In this document: positions 24,393 to 33,224 of the stretch, piece by piece
How positions within the stretch are numbered: position 1 is the first letter of the stretch
Layout: the number at the start of each line of letters is the position of its first letter
Source: an uncultured Parabacteroides sp.
GTDB taxonomy: Bacteria; Bacteroidota; Bacteroidia; Bacteroidales; Tannerellaceae
Direction of reading: 5' to 3'
Assembly: GCA_900547435.1 (NCBI GenBank)
Contig: URGO01000005.1
Location: forward strand, 1-40,744
DNA: 40,744 bases
Notes under the pieces: model-generated
The model's database searches: none
What the model saw: the letters and a program-made list of their open reading frames with translations, nothing else
What the model was told of the DNA's origin: nothing
Translations under genes and position numbers: made by a program

Positions 24393-25788
24393 TAAGTATC
24401 ACATACTTCCGTTTAACTTTATCAGGATCAAGAATAAAGAGGTTTTGATAAATGAATTAGGGGACATGATTGTCGTTCCGATTGGTACCGCATGCCGTTT
24501 AGCGAACAAGGAAGCTATTGACGAAGAGTTATTCAAAAGCCTTTATGCCAATTTCTTTGTAACAAACAATTATTTCTCCCCGTTGATGAATGTCTATGCC
24601 GCTAGACTTAGGGAGAAGAAAGGTTTTTTGGACAACTTTACCGCACTCCATATATTCGTCCTAACCCTTCGTTGCAATCAGAATTGTGTATATTGTCAAG
24701 CATCAAGTCAAGATGAGGTAAGCAAACATTGTTCTATGAGCTTTCATACAATGGGCAAAGCAGTGGAATTGATGTTTAAGTCTCGCTCTCCATTTCTTAC
24801 AATGGAGTTTCAAGGCGGAGAACCTACATTGGAGCCCAAGCTGATTAGATATGGCATAGAATGCGCAGAAGAAACAAACAAGACTGAGAAAAGGAAGATA
24901 GATTACGTTCTCTGTACGAATAGCATAAATCTGACAGAGGAGATAATGGATATTTGTCAAACCTACCATGTGTTGATTTCTACATCTCTTGATGGTCCTG
25001 AATGGCTACATAATAGAAACAGAGGCAAGAAAGATAGTTATGAGAAGGTTGTTTCCGGCATAACAAAGGCAAGAGAATTATTAGGGTATGACCAAGTCTC
25101 TGCTTTGATGACTGCATCGGAAGAAGGTGTTCTTCACCCAAATGAAATAGTTGATGAATACGACAGATTAGGCTTCAACAGCATCTTTCTAAGAGCATTA
25201 AATCCTTACGGACTTGCAAGAGATAATTCCGATTGGGACGTATATACAGACAAGTTCATTGATTTCTACAAGAAAGCCCTTAATCACATTATAGAGCTTA
25301 ACCTTAACGGAAAGTTTTTCATTGAGGAGTTTGCTGCTATTATTCTTCGAAAGATGTTAACACCTTTCTGTACAGGTTTTGTTGACTTGCAATCACCGGC
25401 AGGCATCATAAACTCTGTCCTTGTATATAATTATGATGGCTATGTGTATGCATCGGATGAGTCACGTATGCTGGCAGAATTCAATGATTACACTTTCCGC
25501 TTGGGAAGTGTGGATGACAAATATGAAGATATTGTCTATGGTCAGAAGGCAAGAGAATTGGGAAAGATTTGGTGTAACGAGACGATAGCAGGTTGCTCTG
25601 ATTGTCCAATACGAATGTATTGTGGTGCTGATCCTGTACGTAACTATTCTACCCAAGGTGATACGTATGGTTACAGACCAAACTCATGGTTATGCAGGAA
25701 GAACAAGGCCATCATCGAGTACATTATAGAATTAATAGTAACGCGTCATGATGAGGTGATGCCGATATTCAAAAGTTGGTTGGTATGA
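24379..25788 (+). CDS. hxsB: Radical SAM maturase HxsB
   Basis: This 469-residue radical SAM enzyme has the [4Fe-4S] motif C99-x3-C103-x2-C106 (LRCNQNCVYC), then FQGGEPTLEP (GGE motif) and an STSLDGP strand. A C-terminal SPASM-like cysteine cluster spans about 399-439 (C399, C406, C409, C415, C439), indicating auxiliary iron-sulfur clusters as in peptide-modifying enzymes. About 85 residues precede the radical SAM core, as expected of HxsB. It presumably generates a 5'-deoxyadenosyl radical that modifies the His-Xaa-Ser region of the HxsA-like proteins; the product is unknown to me. Its stop overlaps the hxsC start. Confidence 0.88.
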   Translation: MISINKYHILPFNFIRIKNKEVLINELGDMIVVPIGTACRLANKEAIDEELFKSLYANFFVTNNYFSPLMNVYAARLREKKGFLDNFTALHIFVLTLRCNQNCVYCQASSQDEVSKHCSMSFHTMGKAVELMFKSRSPFLTMEFQGGEPTLEPKLIRYGIECAEETNKTEKRKIDYVLCTNSINLTEEIMDICQTYHVLISTSLDGPEWLHNRNRGKKDSYEKVVSGITKARELLGYDQVSALMTASEEGVLHPNEIVDEYDRLGFNSIFLRALNPYGLARDNSDWDVYTDKFIDFYKKALNHIIELNLNGKFFIEEFAAIILRKMLTPFCTGFVDLQSPAGIINSVLVYNYDGYVYASDESRMLAEFNDYTFRLGSVDDKYEDIVYGQKARELGKIWCNETIAGCSDCPIRMYCGADPVRNYSTQGDTYGYRPNSWLCRKNKAIIEYIIELIVTRHDEVMPIFKSWLV

Positions 25789-26657
25789 AACAAAGACCAT
25801 TAGACATATTATCTAACGACAATACTTTGTTCTGTACGGAACAATGTAACAATCATTGTTTGATGTGCTGTCAACCACCGATAAATGTTGATGACATTGA
25901 TTGGTTGTACGAAGAAAACCTGTTACGCATACAAAACGCTCCCAAGGATTTACCCATAATAGGTATTACAGGAGGTGAGCCAACTTTATTAGGCGAAAAG
26001 CTAATCTCTCTCATAATGTATATTCGTGAGCAACTTCCTGACACCGATATTCACATTCTTAGCAATGGTCGCAATTTCAGAGATGCAGATTACACATCTA
26101 CCTTAATGGAAGTTGGTGAAGGACGTATCATCTTCGGCATACCTTTACATTCCGATTTTTATAAGGATCATGATATAATTGCAGGAGCAAAGGGTGCTTT
26201 TGAGGAAACCATAATAGGACTGTACAACTTGGCATCTGTAGGAGCGTGTATTGAACTGAGAATAGTAATGAATAAGCTTAACTACAGAAGGTTCCTGCCT
26301 ATGGCAGAATTTATCCACAAGAATCTACCCTTTGTTGCATGGATAGCATTTATGGGTATGGAATATACAGGATATGCCATCAAGAACTCTAAAAATATTT
26401 GGGTTGAGCCGAAGGATTATATTGCACATCTATTGAATGCAGTGAAATTTCTGGATGAATGGCGCTACAATGTGTGTATATACAACATTCCGTTGTGCCT
26501 CTTGCCCGATAGCTTCCATGATTTCGCCCAAAAGAGCATATCAGATTGGAAGAACGACTATCCTGACATCTGCCAAGAATGTAAAAAGAAAGAAATGTGT
26601 TGTGGATTGTTCACAACATCAATAAAACCATACAAAGGATTAAAAGCGATACAATAA
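25785..26657 (+). CDS. hxsC: Radical SAM maturase HxsC
   Basis: This protein has 290 residues from ATG 25785, which overlaps the hxsB stop (ATGA). The radical SAM motif is C21-x3-C25-x2-C28 (CNNHCLMC), followed by GITGGEPTLL and an IHILSNGR strand. A short C-terminal cysteine group (DICQECKKKEMCC, about 258-272) may hold another cluster. Compared with HxsB it lacks the long N-terminal extension, as is usual for the pair. The two may act sequentially on the same substrate or as a heteromer. The next gene begins in the stop codon (TAATG). Confidence 0.88.
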   Translation: MKQRPLDILSNDNTLFCTEQCNNHCLMCCQPPINVDDIDWLYEENLLRIQNAPKDLPIIGITGGEPTLLGEKLISLIMYIREQLPDTDIHILSNGRNFRDADYTSTLMEVGEGRIIFGIPLHSDFYKDHDIIAGAKGAFEETIIGLYNLASVGACIELRIVMNKLNYRRFLPMAEFIHKNLPFVAWIAFMGMEYTGYAIKNSKNIWVEPKDYIAHLLNAVKFLDEWRYNVCIYNIPLCLLPDSFHDFAQKSISDWKNDYPDICQECKKKEMCCGLFTTSIKPYKGLKAIQ

Positions 26658-27802
26658 TGGGAAAAATCAGAATATGTTCAAAACCGCCAAAGCCAATCGT
26701 TTCGCTTTCAGAAACGTACACTGTATTAAGTTCTTACAAATCGGGAAGAGTGACCTTGTGCTTGACCCCTGATGGTGAATACCTTTTTACAGTCTATGGC
26801 GATATAAGCGAGTCAACAGCAAAACGAAGCTCTACCCATAAGGCCACAGAGCAGAAAATGACCAACATTATGCTCAAGATGTATGAGGATGCACAGGATG
26901 CTTATACTGTAATACAAAAGAAGAGTAAATTACGTTTGGCTTCATCGTATTCTGTTCAGCAGAATGTAAAACCACAAGACGCATACCAGTGGAAGACATT
27001 GGATATAAAGAAACCTACGGACAACGAAATAAAAGAGCTTGTTATGAGTGAAGCAAGAAATTTGGCTCACAATCCCAAAAGTTCTTCTGTTAGTGAATCT
27101 GAGTTTGTGAAGGCAAACTTAGAGAGCATGAAGAAACAACGTATGGACGCATGGTATGAGATTCTGACGTTGTTCAATCTTATTGAAAAAGCTCAAGCAG
27201 ATAGAGCCAATGCTTCTTTCAAGAAGGAATATGATGCGAGTGTAAGAGCGCAACAAGAAATCATTGATGGCGAGAATCATATAGTTGATGATGCCTTTCA
27301 CTCATTCTCTAATACATTGATGGTGCCTTTCATTATAGAGTTGGATTACAAATACAATCAGGCGGCTAAGAGTATCGACGTTAGCATAGAGCTGACTGAA
27401 GATCCTTCGTTGAAGATGCCAATGAAAAAAGCAACTCTGAAGACAACTGGCAAGCTATCTGTTCGCGCAAAGACACAAGGTGATGTTCAACGGGATTATG
27501 CCTACACCTGTTTGTCGCTCATGTATTATATAGCATGTAATGTATTCAATATTACTCCGAACATACAAACCTGTAGAATAGCTTTATATACAGCGAGAAA
27601 GGCAGAAGGCATCTGCTGGTTGGAATTTAACAGAAATAAGTTTGCCACATTGCATCTCTCAACATTAGATCCTCTGTTAGATATTGTGGCCTGGCCCAAT
27701 GTCTCTAACTTAAAAGTACTGAAAACCATATCCAAACTGGAATGCATTGAGAAAACAGCATTTGAGAATCAGATTAGGTCACAGATTTCATCTTTAATGT
27801 AG
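26657..27802 (+). CDS. Unknown cytosolic protein encoded after HxsC
   Basis: This protein has 381 residues from ATG 26657; a longer in-frame extension to 26597 runs inside hxsC and was rejected. I do not recognise a family. No signal peptide, membrane helix or obvious catalytic motif is visible. The N-terminal 60 residues look beta-rich (VTLCLTPDGEYLFTVYGDI). Residues about 60-220 are mainly helical and charged. The C-terminal part starts with a beta-rich segment (FIIELDYKY, IDVSIELTED) and continues with helices around CRIALYTARKAEGICWLEF. The tight coupling (1-nt overlap upstream, 1-nt gap downstream) places it in the system as adaptor or regulator; the function is unknown. Confidence 0.7.
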   Translation: MGKIRICSKPPKPIVSLSETYTVLSSYKSGRVTLCLTPDGEYLFTVYGDISESTAKRSSTHKATEQKMTNIMLKMYEDAQDAYTVIQKKSKLRLASSYSVQQNVKPQDAYQWKTLDIKKPTDNEIKELVMSEARNLAHNPKSSSVSESEFVKANLESMKKQRMDAWYEILTLFNLIEKAQADRANASFKKEYDASVRAQQEIIDGENHIVDDAFHSFSNTLMVPFIIELDYKYNQAAKSIDVSIELTEDPSLKMPMKKATLKTTGKLSVRAKTQGDVQRDYAYTCLSLMYYIACNVFNITPNIQTCRIALYTARKAEGICWLEFNRNKFATLHLSTLDPLLDIVAWPNVSNLKVLKTISKLECIEKTAFENQIRSQISSLM

Positions 27803-27803
27803 A

Positions 27804-29786
27804 ATGACTCGAAAGCAACTGAAAGTAATGAACCTACTATTGGTGCTACTGCTATTGTGGAATCCAATAGTTTTATGGCAATACTACCAGAGTATGGTCA
27901 TTGCTTTTTTATTGCCTATAACTATCGTGAGCATTGGTTTAGCCATTTCGAGAGTTCGTAGTTTGAGGTTGAAAGTTTGGGCATTCAACCTTGCTGCTAT
28001 TGCGAGCATACTCTTTCATGCAGAGGTGATTTTCACGATGGTGTATGCATATAAAGAGATACCGAACCTGTATGAACTGCATGGGAAATACTATTTCAAT
28101 AAACCTTATCTCGATCAACAGTTCAATGACCCTGAATTTGTAACACGATACAAGACAAATTGTCAAGGATATAGAGTTGATGATTTATCCTCACAGAATC
28201 AGAAGATTGAAAAATGTGATTGGCTGTTTATCGGAGATTCATATACACAAGGTGCTCAGGTAGAATACAATCAGTTGTTCAGCTCTTTGATTTACAAAGA
28301 CTTCCCCGATAAAGTCATAGTTAATGCTGGTATAAGTGGGGCTGGTCTTTATGATGAGTTGAATTATTTCAAAGACAAGGGCAAAAAGTTGTCTCCCAAA
28401 GTTGTGTTCCTTCAGATAGGAGCTTTTAACGACTTTATGAATATCAGAGAACATCAGCCATCCTTACAGGATTACATCATGGAGTGGTCGGCGCTATATC
28501 GCTACTTCGAATATAACATAGCCAATAGCGATGAGTTGCCATTAGGTAGATGGACGGAACCATTCTTTCCTAACAAGGAAGATAATATCGACAACAATAT
28601 CTTCTTCAAACAAACGTCTGATTACAAGGAAGCCGACAAGAGGGCTTTCAAGGAAAGTATCTCAGAATTCAAAAAAGAAGTTGAATCTATCGGTGGTAAG
28701 TTGGTACTTATCTTTATCCCTTCAAAAGAACAGATTTCGCCAGAATTGTTGAAGGAGGTTTTAGATGAGTACAATATAAGCAAAGAAGAGATTGACCTTT
28801 CTATTCCAAATAAATTATGCCAATCGGTAGCGAATGCTCTTAGAGTGGAACTTTATGATTTGACAACAGAGTTCAGGCAATCCAACTCATTTCCATTCTT
28901 TACACATGATGAGCACATGAATGTAGTTGGACACCAGCTTATAGCAGAGAGGATTGTCAAAGAGTTAAGCTCGATAAGTGGTGGGTATGACTATTTGAGT
29001 GAGGGTAATTACCATGAGCGATATCCAACGATTCATGCCGATGGTACTATGGTGTATCAGTCTCAAACAGAACACTATTATACCATAAATAGATTGAATA
29101 TGAACAATGGTTATCGTGAGGAATTGTGGCGAGGTGTTAGCGAACTGGTACATCCTATGATTTCAAATGATGGTAGATACCTTGTGTTTACAGAGGGTGA
29201 ACAAGAGTCTTTGAATACAGATGTTATTCTCTATGACTTTTTTAAAGGACATCAAGTTGCTATTAACAAGAAACCAGCAAAGGGAGCTATTCCATGTGTC
29301 AATAAATCGGCGACAAAGATAGCCTTTCCTTCCTGGACAATGGAACACACGACTCCCAGCATTGTACTGTATGATATCGCAACAGGCAGACAAACGCAAT
29401 TTGAAGATGGTGTAGAATGTTGGCGACCAGTATTTTCGAATGATGATCGACATATCTATTATATTCAGAAAGAAACACAAGATAGCCACTTTGTGATTAA
29501 AAGCTATGACGTAGCAACAGGCAAGAAATGCGTTGTATTAAAGCATCCATACGATATTTGGGATATTGCGGTATCACCTTCTGGGAAGTACATTGCTTAT
29601 GCAGGAAACAAGGATACAAATTGGGATTTGTTTATCTATGACATAGAACAGAAGCAAAGCCGACAGATAACACATACTCTCGGTGATGAGTGGGATCCTG
29701 CTTTTGGCATTTCTGATGATGAACTATGGTTTGCAGGTGTCTTCGGCATCAATGATGGCATTTACCATATAAAGCTAAAAAAATGA
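27804..29786 (+). CDS. Membrane-anchored SGNH hydrolase-like protein fused to a TolB-type beta-propeller
   Basis: This 660-residue protein has three N-terminal membrane helices (about 8-27, 31-49, 60-82). An SGNH/AlgX-like domain follows (about 135-390): GDS motif with S146, G179 in GISGAG, N209 in IGAFND and D369-E-H371 in HDEH, a D-x-H dyad as in alginate O-acetylation proteins. A second half (about 395-660) carries PD40/TolB-like propeller blades (HPMISNDGRYLVFTEG, RPVFSNDDRHIYYIQ, DIAVSPSGKYIAYAG). SGNH proteins paired with MBOAT enzymes move or remove acyl groups on extracellular polymers. The MBOAT gene overlaps by 4 nt. The propeller probably binds a substrate or partner in the periplasm. 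Confidence 0.82.
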   Translation: MTRKQLKVMNLLLVLLLLWNPIVLWQYYQSMVIAFLLPITIVSIGLAISRVRSLRLKVWAFNLAAIASILFHAEVIFTMVYAYKEIPNLYELHGKYYFNKPYLDQQFNDPEFVTRYKTNCQGYRVDDLSSQNQKIEKCDWLFIGDSYTQGAQVEYNQLFSSLIYKDFPDKVIVNAGISGAGLYDELNYFKDKGKKLSPKVVFLQIGAFNDFMNIREHQPSLQDYIMEWSALYRYFEYNIANSDELPLGRWTEPFFPNKEDNIDNNIFFKQTSDYKEADKRAFKESISEFKKEVESIGGKLVLIFIPSKEQISPELLKEVLDEYNISKEEIDLSIPNKLCQSVANALRVELYDLTTEFRQSNSFPFFTHDEHMNVVGHQLIAERIVKELSSISGGYDYLSEGNYHERYPTIHADGTMVYQSQTEHYYTINRLNMNNGYREELWRGVSELVHPMISNDGRYLVFTEGEQESLNTDVILYDFFKGHQVAINKKPAKGAIPCVNKSATKIAFPSWTMEHTTPSIVLYDIATGRQTQFEDGVECWRPVFSNDDRHIYYIQKETQDSHFVIKSYDVATGKKCVVLKHPYDIWDIAVSPSGKYIAYAGNKDTNWDLFIYDIEQKQSRQITHTLGDEWDPAFGISDDELWFAGVFGINDGIYHIKLKK

Positions 29787-30988
29787 CAAAACTATATCAG
29801 ATATTAATATGGTTGTCAAGTGTAGGTGTATTGACTTGCTTCGTCAAGATGTATGTCTTGATGTTTCTTGTTATGTCTGTTATCATCGTGTTATCTTCCA
29901 AATTCATAGGAAAGAGCCTGAGTAAAGCTGTGGTAATTACTGATATCGCTGTTCTCGTTTCGGCATTCTTTACGTTGAAGAGTTCGTTGGGATTGATCCT
30001 TCCTTTGGGTTATTCTGTATTTGCATTTTCTGCAATATCTTTGATTATAAACCAATATCGTGATTACAAGAATTATACAGCTTTGGAAATTCTCTGTTAC
30101 TTATTCTTCTTTCCAAAGATATTTGCAGGCCCGATTGATAGAGCCGATGATTTTGTTAGACAACTGAGAGGGAAGAAGAAACCTACATTGAAGAAACTTT
30201 ATCTTCCAATCAAGATGTGCATCTTTGCGTGTTTCTATAAATTTGTCATTGCAGACAGATTATATATCCTATGCAATGACGACTATGATGGATTGAATGA
30301 GGTTTGCAGCATCTTATGTTATGGAGTGGCTTTCTTCTTTGATTTCTATGCGTATTCTATTTTTGCCGTTGCATTTGGTAAATTGTTAGGTATAGATCTT
30401 CCAGAGAACTTTAATTCACCATATTGTAGCAGGACATTTCGAGATTTCTGGAAGAGATGGAATATCACATTAGGAACTTGGTTGAGAGATTACATTTACA
30501 TCCCTTTAGGTGGCAACAGAATATCAGCAAGGCAATGGATATTGAATATCTTATTGGTTTTTGTTATTAGTGCAATATGGCATGACTTGTCTATCCCGTT
30601 TATCGTATGGGGAATAACTCATGCGATACTTTTAATAACGGAACGAAACCTTAATATCAAGGGCAATAGATACTATGGGGCTTTCGTCTTTCTGGTTTGC
30701 ACCCTTCTATGGCAATTGTTTGATGTTAATGAGATTGAAGATTTTGTGTTTCGTCTTATAAAGGTTACGGAATATCAACCTATAGACAATTCTATTGTGG
30801 TTGGAGTATTTGTTTCTTTGTGTGCATTATGGTTTGCTGACAGAAGTTCTACCAAGGATATCATATTCAGACACAAGGATTCGGATCGCTATATTTTGAA
30901 AGAAGTTCCAATAACAAGTATAATTTTTGTGCTTGACATCTTATTGGCAAATAATCCAAGTATAAATTTCTTTTATATGAAGTTCTGA
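29783..30988 (+). CDS. MBOAT-family O-acyltransferase (AlgI-like)
   Basis: This is a 401-residue multi-pass membrane protein. The family is clear from FFPKIFAGPIDRADDF, the RDFWKRWNITLGTWLRDYIY segment (about 219-238), IPLGGNR and the catalytic histidine H267 in SAIWHDLSIPFIVWG. AlgI/DltB-like MBOAT enzymes hand acyl groups, often acetyl, from the cytoplasm to an extracellular acceptor, typically with an SGNH partner, here the upstream gene. It is slightly shorter than AlgI (about 470-520). Its stop overlaps the start of the carbamoyltransferase gene by one nucleotide. Confidence 0.92.
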   Translation: MTKLYQILIWLSSVGVLTCFVKMYVLMFLVMSVIIVLSSKFIGKSLSKAVVITDIAVLVSAFFTLKSSLGLILPLGYSVFAFSAISLIINQYRDYKNYTALEILCYLFFFPKIFAGPIDRADDFVRQLRGKKKPTLKKLYLPIKMCIFACFYKFVIADRLYILCNDDYDGLNEVCSILCYGVAFFFDFYAYSIFAVAFGKLLGIDLPENFNSPYCSRTFRDFWKRWNITLGTWLRDYIYIPLGGNRISARQWILNILLVFVISAIWHDLSIPFIVWGITHAILLITERNLNIKGNRYYGAFVFLVCTLLWQLFDVNEIEDFVFRLIKVTEYQPIDNSIVVGVFVSLCALWFADRSSTKDIIFRHKDSDRYILKEVPITSIIFVLDILLANNPSINFFYMKF

Positions 30989-32691
30989 TGGTCGTATTGG
31001 GAATAACTGCATATTATCATGATTCGTCTGCTGCACTAATAGTGAATGGACAAATCGTAGCTGGAGCGTTGGAGGAACGTTTCAGCAGAAAGAAACATGA
31101 TAACAGGTTCCCGATTTTGGCTATTCAGTTTTGTATGGAATACGCAGGAATATCATTAGATGATGTGGATATTATTACTTTCTACGAGAAACCATTCAGG
31201 AAGTTCGAACGCATCATTAAGGATAGTATTGTTTATGCTCCCAAAAGTTATGATCGTTTCTTGAAGTCTGTTCCTATATGGCTCAAAGAACGACTGAATA
31301 TGCGAAAGACCATAAAGAAAGAATTGAAAGAAGTCTATAGTCGTGTTAAGGCTGACATTCGATTTGTTGATCATCATCTCGCACATGCAGCTAACGCATA
31401 TTTCCTATCACCATATCAGGATGCTGCAATACTGGTATTGGATGCGGTTGGTGAGGATTCTACAACATCTATTTATAGTGTGTCTAACGATAAAATTACT
31501 TTGATTCAACAGCAAATTTATCCCAACTCCATAGGACTATTGTATTCTGCCTTTACGTATTTCTTGGGATTCAAAGTGAACTCTGATGAATACAAGGTCA
31601 TGGGATTAGCACCATACGGCAACAAGAATTCGGAAGAAACAAATCGCTTTGTCAGTATAATCAAGGATAATCTTGTAGAGATTCATGAGGATGGAGGTAT
31701 TGTGCTCAATACAAAGTACTTCTCTTTCATGTATTCCGATAAGATGGTCAATGACAAGAAGTGGGAAAGGTTATTTGGTCTCAGTAAACGAGATGTTGGA
31801 GAAGAAATTACCATATCTCACAAGAACCTTGCTTTGGCAATACAGTTAATTACGGAAGAGATTTTCTGTAAGTTAGCAGTTACTGTAAAGAACATAGTGG
31901 GTAAGACAAATCTATGTATCTCAGGCGGTTGCGCTTTGAATTGTGCTGCCAATGGTGTATTACTAAAGACTCACTTGTTTGACAATATATATGTGCCTTA
32001 TGCTCCTGATGATTCTGGATGTGCTATTGGTGCAGCATTAGTTTGCTCATCATTGATGAATGGTAAGATTGAGGATACTTCATTCATAGGTCCTGAGTAT
32101 GATGATAAGCGTATCGTGGCAGCAATTGAATATAACGGATTGATATACAAGCATCTTAAAGATGCAGAATTGTGTGACAAAGTAACAGAACTGTTGCATG
32201 AAGGAAAAGTCGTCGGTTGGTACCAAGGCAGAATGGAGTTTGGACCACGAGCTTTGGGTAACAGAAGTATTCTTGCAGATCCGAGGAATACAGAGATGAA
32301 AGACAAGATCAACTCCAAGATTAAATTTCGTGAAGAGTTCCGTCCGTTTGCACCTGTAGTACTGGATAAGTATGCAGATGAGATAATGGAACTACACGGA
32401 ACAGAAAGCGAACACATGATGTTCACCTACACAATGAAGAAAAAGGGATTTGATGCAGTTACTCATGAAGATATGAGTGCAAGAACTCAGATTCTACATA
32501 GAGAATATAATAACAAGCTATATAAATTGCTTGAAGCATTCTATGAAAAAACAGAATGCCCGATGTTACTGAACACAAGTTTCAATGTCATGGGTGAACC
32601 TATAGTATGCACTCCGGAAGATGCAATTAGGACTTACTTAAACTCTGGTTTGGATGCTTTGGTAATAGGTAATAATTTGATAAAGAAGTGA
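30988..32691 (+). CDS. NodU/CmcH/TobZ-type carbamoyltransferase
   Basis: This is a 567-residue enzyme. The N-terminal Kae1-like domain begins LGITAYYHDSSAAL (H11, D12) and has the metal-binding HHLAHAANAY motif at H129, H130 and H133, with CISGGCALNCAANG later. The C-terminal NodU_C domain shows the conserved GRMEFGPRALGNRSIL and TSFNVMGEPIV. It transfers a carbamoyl group from carbamoyl phosphate through carbamoyl-AMP to a hydroxyl, commonly on a sugar or antibiotic. The length is typical. With the MBOAT and SGNH neighbours it suggests decoration of a glycan or a modified peptide; the acceptor is not known. Confidence 0.93.
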   Translation: MVVLGITAYYHDSSAALIVNGQIVAGALEERFSRKKHDNRFPILAIQFCMEYAGISLDDVDIITFYEKPFRKFERIIKDSIVYAPKSYDRFLKSVPIWLKERLNMRKTIKKELKEVYSRVKADIRFVDHHLAHAANAYFLSPYQDAAILVLDAVGEDSTTSIYSVSNDKITLIQQQIYPNSIGLLYSAFTYFLGFKVNSDEYKVMGLAPYGNKNSEETNRFVSIIKDNLVEIHEDGGIVLNTKYFSFMYSDKMVNDKKWERLFGLSKRDVGEEITISHKNLALAIQLITEEIFCKLAVTVKNIVGKTNLCISGGCALNCAANGVLLKTHLFDNIYVPYAPDDSGCAIGAALVCSSLMNGKIEDTSFIGPEYDDKRIVAAIEYNGLIYKHLKDAELCDKVTELLHEGKVVGWYQGRMEFGPRALGNRSILADPRNTEMKDKINSKIKFREEFRPFAPVVLDKYADEIMELHGTESEHMMFTYTMKKKGFDAVTHEDMSARTQILHREYNNKLYKLLEAFYEKTECPMLLNTSFNVMGEPIVCTPEDAIRTYLNSGLDALVIGNNLIKK

Positions 32692-32692
32692 T

Positions 32693-32839
32693 ATGGATTT
32701 AATAAAGGAACTATTTATATACATATACTCACAACGGAAATGGTGGCTTGCACCAATCATTCTGTTGCTGTTGATAATTGGGCTATTCGTAATCTTTGCA
32801 GATACTGCAATAGCACCATTCATTTACACATTATTCTGA
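32693..32839 (+). CDS. DUF5989 / SxtK-like mini membrane protein
   Basis: This is a 48-residue protein from ATG 32693 to TGA 32837-32839. It has a basic-aromatic start (YSQRKWWLAP, 12-21), one membrane helix (about 22-36, IILLLLIIGLFVIFA) and the tail APFIYTLF. The KWW-L-P helix followed by APFIYTLF is the signature of the DUF5989 proteins encoded beside carbamoyltransferases (SxtK in saxitoxin clusters). It lies 1 nt downstream of the carbamoyltransferase stop codon and overlaps the next gene by one nucleotide. The family's function is unknown; it may recruit the carbamoyltransferase to the membrane. Confidence 0.78.
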   Translation: MDLIKELFIYIYSQRKWWLAPIILLLLIIGLFVIFADTAIAPFIYTLF

Positions 32840-33030
32840 TGAAAAAGATTTTTGCACATATCAACTCCGTTGGAAAGATTGTAAACAAGGCTATCGTTAC
32901 GGTCTTGTTGACACTTGTGTGGTTATTTGTGATAATGCCATATCATATATTCATGCACAGTAACAGAGGAGGTAGATGGATTATTTTCAACAAAACTTAT
33001 AGTCAAGACGATTTTATTCACATGGGATAA
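32839..33030 (+). CDS. SxtJ-like small membrane protein
   Basis: This 63-residue protein starts at ATG 32839 inside the preceding stop codon. It has a basic N-terminus (MKKIFAHINSVGKIVNKAI), one membrane helix (about 20-40, VTVLLTLVWLFVIMPYHIFM) and a polar tail ending in DDFIHMG. The V-N-K-x5-LL...VIMP pattern recalls the C-terminal part of SxtJ-like proteins, which accompany SxtK and the carbamoyltransferase in other loci; here the usual N-terminal half is missing. It is the last gene of the operon, followed by a hairpin terminator at 33177-33203. Confidence 0.6.
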   Translation: MKKIFAHINSVGKIVNKAIVTVLLTLVWLFVIMPYHIFMHSNRGGRWIIFNKTYSQDDFIHMG

Positions 33031-33041
33031 AACATTGGATT

Positions 33042-33062
33042 ATGACAAGAGAACAAATATAG
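33042..33062 (+). pseudogene. Possible remnant of a small reading frame after the operon
   Basis: ATG at 33042 is followed by TREQI and then TAG at 33060-33062. Reading on past the stop, the frame stays open to TGA near 33219 and encodes DIIERTEPSTKASVYYARCY, which looks gene-like. It could be a gene broken by one nonsense codon, or chance. Confidence 0.2.
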
Positions 33063-33176
33063 GACATCATTGAAAGGACAGAACCCTCAACAAAGGCAAG
33101 TGTTTATTATGCCAGGTGTTATTATCGTGAGCATCCTGCTCCCTTATGTTTATGTAGACTTATACAGTTTACAATA

Positions 33177-33203
33177 AAAATGGCGTATACCATTTTATTT
33201 TTT
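33177..33203 (+). terminator. Rho-independent terminator of the 16-gene operon
   Basis: AAAATGG (33177-33183), loop CGTATA, CCATTTT (33190-33196), then ATTTTTT. Arms are perfect. It can also serve the minus-strand gene ending at 33225. Confidence 0.75.
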
Positions 33204-33224
33204 AGGGATATTTACTGAATACTC

